Origin: Paraprevotella sp.
GTDB lineage: Bacteria; Bacteroidota; Bacteroidia; Bacteroidales; Bacteroidaceae
Assembly (NCBI GenBank): GCA_017630975.1
Contig: JAGBUF010000108.1
Location: forward strand, 1 to 6,370
Direction of reading: 5' to 3'
DNA length: 6,370 nt
The notes under the pieces were generated by a model that worked only from the letters and a program-made list of their open reading frames with translations, did no database searches and was not told the DNA's origin. Made by a program: the position numbers and the translations under genes. Shown in pieces: positions 1-6,184 of this stretch. Numbering within the stretch: the first letter of the stretch is position 1; every line of letters starts with the position of its first letter.

Positions 1-2
1 AT

Positions 3-101
3 TTTGAAAAGAATATAAAGAGCAAGTCCAGGACCGATATGTCCGCATATATGCAACAAATGAACCCGAAGTGTTTAATTTCAAATTTTAAAGTTATATG
101 A
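3..101 (+). CDS. C-terminal tail of an unidentified upstream gene (partial)
   Basis: A reading frame is open from the left edge of the window (first full codon at 3) to a TGA at 99-101. That gives 32 codons with no start codon required inside the window. The stop overlaps the ATG of the next gene (98-100) as ATGA, the classic arrangement of translationally coupled genes, and this is the main reason for calling it. The deduced tail includes SRTDMSAYMQQMNPKC and ends in SNFKVI. I do not recognise the family. Thirty-two open codons can occur by chance, so the call rests on the overlap and on a base composition richer in G and C than the gene that follows. It could be non-coding leader instead. 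Confidence 0.4.
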   Translation, partial: FEKNIKSKSRTDMSAYMQQMNPKCLISNFKVI

Positions 102-784
102 GTTTTATAAAGTTTATAAAATCATTATTCAATTTAAATGATAATGTTAAAACAGATTCACCTATAGAAGGTGCAGTAGATTTAGGGCTACCGAGTGGGA
201 CTCTTTGGGCCAATCGCAATATAGGAGCAAATACCCCAGAAGAGAAGGGTAATTTTTTTGCATGGGGTGAGACAGAACCCAAGCATATCTATTCTATGAA
301 AACTTATAAGTATGAATATATAAGCAAGGTTAATGATGATCATAGGGTGTCTGAAGGCTATATAAAGTATTGGAAGCCCTTTAGGCGCTTGAAGAAAGAG
401 GTGTATGAATGGGATAATAAGGTGATTTTGGATCCAGAGGACGACGTAGCTACTGTAAAATGGGGAACGGATTGGTGTATGCCTACAAGAGAGGAATTAA
501 AGGAATTGGGTGATTTTTGTATTTGGGAAAAAACAAAATTAAACGGAGTTGAGGGTTATAAGGCGATAGGTCCAAATAATAGATTTATATTTTTCCCAAC
601 GGCGGGTCTTCAAAATGATCATTGTCCTTATGTTCAAGATTCTGGCATTTATTTATGGTCAAAGTCACTTTCTTATACTCCGCAAAGGGCATATATAATG
701 TGTTGTTGTGATCAAATTGTAGAATCTGAACTTAGATATCAAGGCCTAACGGTTCGTGCTGTAGTAAATAAGAAAAACGATTAA
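98..784 (+). CDS. FISUMP/DUF1566-like family protein without signal peptide
   Basis: This 228-aa protein belongs by its motifs to the large paralogous family of Bacteroidales proteins related to the Fibrobacter succinogenes major paralogous (FISUMP) and DUF1566 domains, for which a C-type-lectin-like fold has been proposed. Visible hallmarks in order are VDLGLPSGTLWA (27-38), FAWGET (54-59), LDPEDDVA (111-118), WGTDWCMPT (122-130, usually WRMPT), GVEGYK (150-155), LWSKSL (186-191, usually YWSSSL) and GLTVRAV (216-222). One domain fills nearly the whole protein. Unlike most relatives, which are exported, the N-terminus (MSFIKFIKSLFNLNDN) has no lipobox and no clear signal peptide, so a cytoplasmic or non-classical location is inferred. 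There is a CCC run at 202-204. Codon use is AT-rich: by my count 9 of 14 Ile codons are ATA. There is no Shine-Dalgarno sequence, as usual in Bacteroidetes. The start is supported by the ATGA overlap with the frame before it. The molecular function is unknown. Confidence 0.82.
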   Translation: MSFIKFIKSLFNLNDNVKTDSPIEGAVDLGLPSGTLWANRNIGANTPEEKGNFFAWGETEPKHIYSMKTYKYEYISKVNDDHRVSEGYIKYWKPFRRLKKEVYEWDNKVILDPEDDVATVKWGTDWCMPTREELKELGDFCIWEKTKLNGVEGYKAIGPNNRFIFFPTAGLQNDHCPYVQDSGIYLWSKSLSYTPQRAYIMCCCDQIVESELRYQGLTVRAVVNKKND

Positions 785-813
785 CTTATGCTTCATGCAT
801 AACCATAGATGGT

Positions 814-868
814 AAAAATTATAAATGCTGAGCATTCAAGGTGTAATGTTCGGCATTTATTTATCTTC
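814..868. terminator. Bidirectional hairpin terminator between convergent genes
   Basis: Arms 821-836 and 845-860 can form a 16-bp stem with two G-U wobbles and an 8-nt loop. On the + strand the hairpin is followed by T-rich sequence (861-868) after the FISUMP-like gene. On the - strand it is followed by AATTTTT (820-814), which would end the DUF1846 transcript. Its position midway between two converging stop codons (784 and 886) fits a shared terminator. A smaller hairpin, TTATGC/GCATAA (786-802), precedes it. Confidence 0.7.
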
Positions 869-885
869 TAAGAAGAAAGTTTTCT

Positions 886-2352
886 TTATTCAGCTTTTTT
901 CACAGGGTCACAAGTCAGTCCAACTCCCAGTTTGTTGAAAATCTTTCGGTCTACCTCGCTGAGCATGACGGTGGAATGTACTTGGCAACCTTTGAGCTTA
1001 GGCAGTTGATCGAGTGCTTTACGGCAATCCTCGTCAATATCGCTCAGCATAGAAAGAGCAACCAAGACCTCGTCAGTATGTAAACGTGGATTGTGACCGT
1101 GCAGATACTCCACTTTTGTTTTTTGTATTGGTTCAATAAGATGCTCCGGTATCAATTTCTTGCTATGAGGTATACCAGCCAAATGTTTAGTGGCATTCAG
1201 TAAGAGTGCAGCGCTGGAACCCAATAAAGAGCTGGTACGTGACGTGATAATATTGCCGTCCTTCAGCTCAATAGCTGCCGCTTCTCCGCCCGACAACTCT
1301 TTTCTTTCCTGTGCAGCAACAGTGGTACGGCGATAGTCGGTGGTCAGTTTGGCTTGTTTCATGATGAGCCTAATCTTGTTTACCTCGCTCTCGTTATCAC
1401 CCTTTTCTGCCAAATTGCATAGGGCATAATAATATCGTCTGATAATTTCTTCGCGTGCGGCATTGCAACATACGTCTTCGCCGTCCATGCAGAAGCCAAT
1501 CATATTCACTCCCATGTCGGTGGGTGACTTATATGGACTTTCACCATAGATGCCTTCGAAAATGGCATTTAAAACGGGGAAAATTTCAATGTCACGATTG
1601 TAGTTTACAGCAATATTACCATAAGCTTCCAAATGGAAGGGGTCAATCATGTTTACATCATTAAGGTCCGCTGTTGCAGCCTCGTAAGCAAGGTTTACCG
1701 GATGTTTAAGAGGGAGATTCCATACAGGGAATGTTTCAAATTTCGCATATCCGGCTTTGATTCCGCGTTTGTTTTCGTTGTATAATTGACTGAGACAAAC
1801 GGCCATTTTCCCACTTCCTGGTCCGGGAGCAGTCACGATGATGAGTGGATGAGAGGTTTCTACGTAGTCGTTTTTACCAAAACCTTCATCAGAGTCAATG
1901 AGCGCTACATTATTAGGGTATCCCTCAATGGTATAATGGTAATATACCTTTATGCCGAGACGTTCCAAACGTTTTCTGTAAGCGTCAGCACTTGCTTGAC
2001 CATTATAATGAGTGATGACAACACCTCCGCAGAACATCCCTACATGCTCAAACTCATTGCGAAGGCGCAATACATCCTCGTCATAAGTGATGCCAAGGTC
2101 GCTACGCATTTTGTTTTTCTCTATATCTCTTGCACTGATGACCATGACAATCTCTGCGCAATCCTTCAATTGTGTCAGCATGCGCAGTTTGCTGTCAGGA
2201 AGAAATCCCGGTAAAACACGACTGGCATGGTTGTCATCAAATAACTTACCTCCGAATTCAAGATACAGTTTGTCTCCAAATTGACTGATACGTTCCTTGA
2301 TACGTTCAGACTGTATCTTGAGATATTTCTCATTGTTAAATCCTTTGCTCAT
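886..2352 (-). CDS. DUF1846 (UPF0371) family protein
   Basis: This 488-aa protein of the DUF1846 family (UPF0371, COG4868) is full-length for the family and begins with the family's typical N-terminus, which includes GFNNEKYLKIQSERIKERI and LEFGGKLFDDNHASRVLPGF (31-50). That fixes the start. Conserved stretches include the glycine-rich TAPGPGSGKMA (174-184), which resembles a nucleotide-binding loop but does not match a canonical Walker A, then KFETFPVWNLPLKHPVN (204-220) and the acidic DPFHLEAYG (237-245). HGHNPRLHTDEVL (418-430) is near the C-terminus. There is no signal peptide and no membrane segment, so it should be cytosolic. Family members have been solved by structural genomics, but I know of no established biochemical role. 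The gene appears monocistronic: it has its own promoter-like element just upstream and a hairpin terminator downstream, and is divergent from the fasciclin gene. Family assignment is firm; any nucleotide-related function is only inference from the glycine-rich loop. Confidence 0.92.
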   Translation of the reverse strand: MSKGFNNEKYLKIQSERIKERISQFGDKLYLEFGGKLFDDNHASRVLPGFLPDSKLRMLTQLKDCAEIVMVISARDIEKNKMRSDLGITYDEDVLRLRNEFEHVGMFCGGVVITHYNGQASADAYRKRLERLGIKVYYHYTIEGYPNNVALIDSDEGFGKNDYVETSHPLIIVTAPGPGSGKMAVCLSQLYNENKRGIKAGYAKFETFPVWNLPLKHPVNLAYEAATADLNDVNMIDPFHLEAYGNIAVNYNRDIEIFPVLNAIFEGIYGESPYKSPTDMGVNMIGFCMDGEDVCCNAAREEIIRRYYYALCNLAEKGDNESEVNKIRLIMKQAKLTTDYRRTTVAAQERKELSGGEAAAIELKDGNIITSRTSSLLGSSAALLLNATKHLAGIPHSKKLIPEHLIEPIQKTKVEYLHGHNPRLHTDEVLVALSMLSDIDEDCRKALDQLPKLKGCQVHSTVMLSEVDRKIFNKLGVGLTCDPVKKAE

Positions 2353-2360
2353 AATGACTA

Positions 2361-2368
2361 CAAAATTA
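2361..2368 (-). promoter_or_regulatory. Bacteroides-type -7 element for the DUF1846 gene
   Basis: Read on the - strand, TAATTTTG matches the Bacteroides primary sigma-factor -7 consensus TAnnTTTG exactly. It ends only 8 nt before the ATG at 2352, so a start a few bases downstream of the box would give a leader of roughly 5 nt, close to leaderless. I see no good TTTG-type -33 box at the usual spacing, which weakens the call. Confidence 0.4.
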
Positions 2369-2471
2369 GTATTTCTTCCTTGCTTGGCGAAGGATTCAAT
2401 GTAAAAAATTGACCAGTAGTTAATGTTAGGAAAAAAAATGCAGAAAACTTAACAGAAAAGAAAATAATATG

Positions 2472-2479
2472 TAAATTTG
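2472..2479 (+). promoter_or_regulatory. Bacteroides-type -7 element for the fasciclin lipoprotein gene
   Basis: TAAATTTG matches the TAnnTTTG -7 consensus exactly and lies 44 nt before the preferred ATG at 2524. The expected transcript would have a leader of about 40 nt. The -33 region (near 2447-2452) is only a weak match. It sits in the divergent gap shared with the DUF1846 gene, where the stretch from 2410 to 2480 is strongly A-rich, typical of promoter DNA. Confidence 0.45.
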
Positions 2480-2523
2480 TACGATTTATACTTATACCTT
2501 AAATGTTTTTAAAAGAAGATGTC

Positions 2524-4674
2524 ATGAAAAATATCTTGAAGTTTCGTGATTTTTTTGTAGTATTTGTGTGCATAGTGTTGTCAGTCAATATTTTTTCAGC
2601 GTGCGATGACAATATGGAGGCTTCACATTATTATACCTTTACTGGTGAAACCATGAGCGATTATTTGTCTAATCGTGAAACATTTTCCATGTTTAGGAGA
2701 ATCGTGGAGAGAGCCGGACATATGCAATATTTAGGTGCCAGAGGTTCACATACATTTTTCCCACCCGTCAATGAAGGAGTGCAGAAATATCTGGATGATC
2801 ATGGTTACAGCTCGGTAGAGGATATTCCCGTTGAATATTGTGATACGATAGTGAAAGTGCATTTGATTGAGAATATGGTGCACTACACTTCAGTCTTTGG
2901 TGTTGAGACACAATATACCAATGCTTTAGATTTGCCTCTTATCGTGAAGTCTACAGGAGATACAGTTGATGCGTCAGGTTTGGCTTTGAGTATTATCAAT
3001 AACTCTTCAGCCGTAATCAATATCATGAAAAATGACACAGTGGAGAACGGTGTGGTGCATCCTGTAACCAATGTCATTGTGCCTAATACGTCTTTCGGAA
3101 AAGAGTTGCTGACAGAAAACTGTGAGGGATGTAAAATATATTATACGGCTCTATTACGTTGTGGGTTGCTGGACTCCATGCAAACCTATATAGACCCAGT
3201 TTACGAGGCTGTGAAGGATAATTTCCCACCATTCATAAAAAATATTATTTCTGGTGGTGATTTCAATAAAGGAGGTAATAAGTACACAGCGAAGCGCCCT
3301 GATTTTCGTAAGATGGGTTATACTGTATTTATTGTTCCCGACGAAGTACTTTATGCCAAATATGGACAATATTTCAGTCCGGATAAGACAGTCGAAGAAA
3401 ATGTTGATGCTTTGTATGAGTTGGCATGTGAGAAGTACAAGGATAATATGTCCAAACAGATTTTTGGCATAGATGCAGAGAAGGAACAATTGTATTGGAA
3501 CAAGGATTCGTATGAGAGTCGTTATAATCCATTGAATATCTTCATGTCTTATCATGTGTTGGACCGTTTGTTCAACAGTCGTGACATCATGATCAATTGT
3601 TGGGGACACATTACCAATTTTATAAATCCGACAGAATGGGTGTCTACTATGTTAGAACACTCCATGATAAAATTGGAGAAAGTATATCGAAGAGAGGAAG
3701 AGCGTGATGTAGAGTTTCATGGTGAGATTTATCTCAATCATTCTACGGCCTCAAAATATAATGGATACAGCAGAATTCGCGGAGCCCATGTCACAGAGCC
3801 TACAGGTGTACGGGATTATATGTCCATCAACTGTGCATTCTTCTATATTGACGATATTTTGGCTTATGATGAGGTCATGAGGAACAAGGTGATGAATACA
3901 AGAATCCGTACGGATATGTATACGGTATTTCCAGAGTTGACGACGAACAATATGCGTATGCATGGAAATTATCGTTTGGCACATGGCTATACAGCCGAGG
4001 ATAATACAGAAACCGGAAAGAATGGTTTCAATTATTATATGCCACATGGTTACCTGAAAAATGTGGATTTTAATGGCGATGCCGTATTTTTTGTGATGCG
4101 TCCGAAGTTGGGATTCTGGAATCTAGGAGGTGACGAAATCAATTTCTTGGGGTCTACCTATGATGTTCGTTTCCGTCTTCCGTCAGTTCCTCCAGGAACG
4201 TATGAGGTGCGTATCGGTTATACAGGAATGGCCGATCGTGGTATAGCGCAGCTTTATTTGGATGATGTTCCGCAAGGTATTCCTGTTGATTTGCGTTTTG
4301 CAGCAGACGACCCTCGTGTAGGAGGAATTTATGGGGTTGATTTGACAGATGAAGAATTGGCAGAAAACAACCGTACCATGAAGAACAATGGTTTCTATCG
4401 TGCCGGTAGAGGTATCTATATGGAGTATCATTCATTGGCAGAAAAGAATCCTTATCCTACCTATTCATCAAGTGTTGGTCGTACGGCAGACAAAATTGCA
4501 CCGATTCATCGCCGTAAAGTGGGTGATGTAAATGTGATGCCGGGTCAGCACCACACCATCCGTTTCCGCTCCGTATATACGTTGGGTAATGCCGGATGTT
4601 TTATGCTCGACTATTTGGAAATGGTACCCATTGAGATTAGCGGTGCCGGAGGATTAGGTGAAGACATTTATTAA
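2524..4674 (+). CDS. Fasciclin-domain surface lipoprotein with C-terminal beta-sandwich-like module
   Basis: Predicted 716-aa secreted lipoprotein. Residues 1-27 form a lipoprotein signal: MKNILKFR, a hydrophobic core, then FSAC with Cys27 as the lipidated residue. The following DDNMEA is acidic, like Bacteroidetes surface-export signals, so outer-leaflet display is inferred. A first fasciclin (FAS1) domain spans about 44-187 (THTFFPPVNEGV motif 76-86; NGVVHPVTNVIVP 175-187). A second, more divergent and expanded one spans about 204-447 (GYTVFIVPDEVLYAKYG 265-281; NPLNIFMSYHVLDRLF 335-350; YIDDIL near 441). The C-terminal part (about 480-716) is beta-rich with GTYEVRIGYTG (558-568) and ends with DYLEMVP (696-702), reminiscent of carbohydrate-binding beta-sandwiches and possibly the DUF5108 family. 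FAS1 domains generally serve adhesion; the ligand here is unknown. An in-frame ATG at 2503 would add seven residues. I prefer 2524 because of purine-rich AAAAGAAG at 2511-2518 and the compact signal peptide. No susC/susD gene adjoins it. Confidence 0.88.
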   Translation: MKNILKFRDFFVVFVCIVLSVNIFSACDDNMEASHYYTFTGETMSDYLSNRETFSMFRRIVERAGHMQYLGARGSHTFFPPVNEGVQKYLDDHGYSSVEDIPVEYCDTIVKVHLIENMVHYTSVFGVETQYTNALDLPLIVKSTGDTVDASGLALSIINNSSAVINIMKNDTVENGVVHPVTNVIVPNTSFGKELLTENCEGCKIYYTALLRCGLLDSMQTYIDPVYEAVKDNFPPFIKNIISGGDFNKGGNKYTAKRPDFRKMGYTVFIVPDEVLYAKYGQYFSPDKTVEENVDALYELACEKYKDNMSKQIFGIDAEKEQLYWNKDSYESRYNPLNIFMSYHVLDRLFNSRDIMINCWGHITNFINPTEWVSTMLEHSMIKLEKVYRREEERDVEFHGEIYLNHSTASKYNGYSRIRGAHVTEPTGVRDYMSINCAFFYIDDILAYDEVMRNKVMNTRIRTDMYTVFPELTTNNMRMHGNYRLAHGYTAEDNTETGKNGFNYYMPHGYLKNVDFNGDAVFFVMRPKLGFWNLGGDEINFLGSTYDVRFRLPSVPPGTYEVRIGYTGMADRGIAQLYLDDVPQGIPVDLRFAADDPRVGGIYGVDLTDEELAENNRTMKNNGFYRAGRGIYMEYHSLAEKNPYPTYSSSVGRTADKIAPIHRRKVGDVNVMPGQHHTIRFRSVYTLGNAGCFMLDYLEMVPIEISGAGGLGEDIY

Positions 4675-4687
4675 TTAAGCCATAAAT

Positions 4688-4731
4688 ACGATTAACGCTC
4701 CGTGTGGGTTCCCATGCGGAGCGTTAATCGT
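4688..4731 (+). terminator. Long perfect hairpin after the fasciclin lipoprotein gene
   Basis: Arms 4688-4702 and 4717-4731 are perfect 15-bp inverted repeats (core AACGCTCCG/CGGAGCGTT). The 14-nt centre can extend the stem further (GTGGG/CCCAT with one wobble). It begins 13 nt after the stop codon at 4674, the usual position for an intrinsic terminator or a 3'-end-stabilising structure. There is no immediate T-tract on either strand; only a loosely T-rich stretch follows from about 4738 to 4757. It may therefore act as an RNA-processing or stability element rather than as a textbook terminator. Confidence 0.6.
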
Positions 4732-4816
4732 GAAGTGGTTTCCTTATATGTTTTTATCTGCTTGTCGCTATATTAATCTACGCATGCGATGATAATGAAT
4801 TTATCTGTATGGTTGC

Positions 4817-4856
4817 AAAAAAAGCGACAAGGAGGATTATTCATCTCCCTATCGCT
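4817..4856 (-). terminator. Intrinsic terminator of metY
   Basis: On the - strand, arms 4856-4845 and 4834-4823 form a 12-bp stem with two G-U wobbles and a 10-nt loop. A T-tract (4822-4817 beyond the stem) follows directly, a canonical Rho-independent terminator. It starts about 25 nt after the metY stop codon at 4882-4884 and faces the fasciclin gene converging from the other side. Confidence 0.82.
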
Positions 4857-4881
4857 ATGTCAGTTAAATCTTCGCAGATAC

Positions 4882-6168
4882 TTAAAACGTTTCGTCGAGT
4901 GCTTGTTGAATATCGGCAATGATATCTTCTACGTTTTCTATACCAACAGACAGACGAATCAAATCGGGTGCAACACCTGCTTCGCGTAATTGTTCGTCAC
5001 TCAGTTGGCGGTGAGTATGGCTAGCGGGGTGAAGGACGCAAGTGCGAGCATCTGCTACGTGTGTAACGATACAGATCATTTTCAGCTGGTCCATGAATCG
5101 GATGGCATCTTCTTTGTTGCCTTTCAACCCGAAGGCGATAACACCACATGAACCGTCAGGGAGATATTTTTGTCCTAATTCATAGTATTTATTTTCTTTC
5201 AAGCCGGGGTAATTAACCCATTCCACATACTCGTTATTGGAAAGGAATTCAGCTACTGCTTGAGCATTCTCGCAATGTCGTGGCATGCGTAGATGCAGTG
5301 TCTCTAAACCTAAATTAAGTAGGAATGCATTCTGTGGACTTTGAATAGAACCTAAGTCGCGCATCAGTTGGGCTGTGGCTTTGGTCATATAAGCCATTTT
5401 CCCGAAAGCAGTGGTATAAGTCAAGCCATGATAGCTTTCGTCCGGTTGGCACAATCCCGGGAATTTATCTGCATGAGCGTTCCAATCAAAGTTTCCACTG
5501 TCCACGATGGCACCACCCACAGCCGTGGCATGGCCATCCATGTATTTGGTGGTTGAATGAGTGACAATGTCAGCTCCCCATTCAAATGGGCGACAATTGA
5601 TAGGAGTTGCGAAAGTATTGTCGATGATTAAAGGAACACCATGAGCGTGTGCTATCTTGGCGAAACGTTCAATATCGAATACTTGGCAACCTGGATTGGA
5701 AATGGTTTCACCAAAGAAACATTTCGTATTGGGTCGGAATGCAGCTTCAATCTTTTCGTCATCCCATTCTGGGTCAATGAAAGTGCATTCAATGCCTAAT
5801 TTCTTCATAGTTACACCAAATAGATTATAAGTACCTCCGTATATGGTGTTGGATGTGATGAAGTGGTCTCCGGATTGACAAATGTTGAAAATGGCATAGA
5901 AATTAGCTGCTTGTCCTGATGATGTCAACATCGCACCAACTCCTCCTTCCAAATCTGCAATCTTTGCAGCTACTGCATCGTTGGTCGGATTTTGTAATCG
6001 GGTATAAAAATATCCGCTATCTTCCAAATCAAACAAACGAGCCATCTGCTCGCTGTTGTCGTATTTGAATGTTGTACTTTGATAGATAGGGAGTACACGT
6101 GGTTCACCTTTTTTAGGTGCCCATCCGCCTTGAACGCAGATGGATTCTTTTTTCAGTTCTTTTTTCAT
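4882..6168 (-). CDS. metY: O-acetylhomoserine sulfhydrylase (O-acetylhomoserine aminocarboxypropyltransferase)
   Basis: This 428-aa cytosolic pyridoxal-phosphate enzyme of the Cys/Met metabolism family is predicted to convert O-acetyl-L-homoserine and sulfide to L-homocysteine and acetate, the direct sulfhydrylation route to methionine. Visible family features are PIYQSTTF (27-34), GYFYTRLQNPT (52-62; Tyr55 and Arg57 bind cofactor phosphate of the partner subunit), LTSSGQAA (81-88), IIDNTFATP (181-189; Asp183 contacts the pyridine nitrogen), THSTTKYMDGH (203-213; Lys208 the Schiff-base lysine) and RLSVGIENVEDI (405-416). All expected catalytic residues are present. The frame stays open upstream to a TTG at 6291, but the ATG at 6168 gives the family's usual N-terminus (MKKELKKESICVQGGW) and length, and the longer start would overlap the reading frame before it. 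There is no Shine-Dalgarno sequence. An upstream - strand frame ends 16 nt before this ATG, suggesting an operon whose promoter lies outside the window. O-acetylserine activity cannot be excluded from sequence alone. Confidence 0.93.
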   Translation of the reverse strand: MKKELKKESICVQGGWAPKKGEPRVLPIYQSTTFKYDNSEQMARLFDLEDSGYFYTRLQNPTNDAVAAKIADLEGGVGAMLTSSGQAANFYAIFNICQSGDHFITSNTIYGGTYNLFGVTMKKLGIECTFIDPEWDDEKIEAAFRPNTKCFFGETISNPGCQVFDIERFAKIAHAHGVPLIIDNTFATPINCRPFEWGADIVTHSTTKYMDGHATAVGGAIVDSGNFDWNAHADKFPGLCQPDESYHGLTYTTAFGKMAYMTKATAQLMRDLGSIQSPQNAFLLNLGLETLHLRMPRHCENAQAVAEFLSNNEYVEWVNYPGLKENKYYELGQKYLPDGSCGVIAFGLKGNKEDAIRFMDQLKMICIVTHVADARTCVLHPASHTHRQLSDEQLREAGVAPDLIRLSVGIENVEDIIADIQQALDETF

Positions 6169-6184
6169 TTTGTGTCGTATTGAT

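Noticed and set aside
72..82. Promoter -7 box ahead of the FISUMP-like gene
   Set aside because: TAATTTCA lacks the TTTG end of the Bacteroides consensus, and the overlapping upstream frame makes a separate promoter unnecessary.
98..784. Diversity-generating retroelement target, since DUF1566-like folds can be variable proteins
   Set aside because: There is no reverse transcriptase, no template repeat and no AAC-rich variable C-terminal segment in the window. Only the fold family is shared.
1786..2284. Plus-strand open frames inside the DUF1846 gene, and minus-strand frames inside the fasciclin gene
   Set aside because: They lie antisense to clearly coding genes, show no family motifs, and have the skewed composition expected of shadow frames.
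2503..2523. Start of the fasciclin lipoprotein at the first ATG (2503)
   Set aside because: It is possible, but it puts acidic residues (MFLKEDV) ahead of a normal lipoprotein signal peptide. The ATG at 2524 has purine-rich sequence at the right distance and a standard MKN-type signal start.
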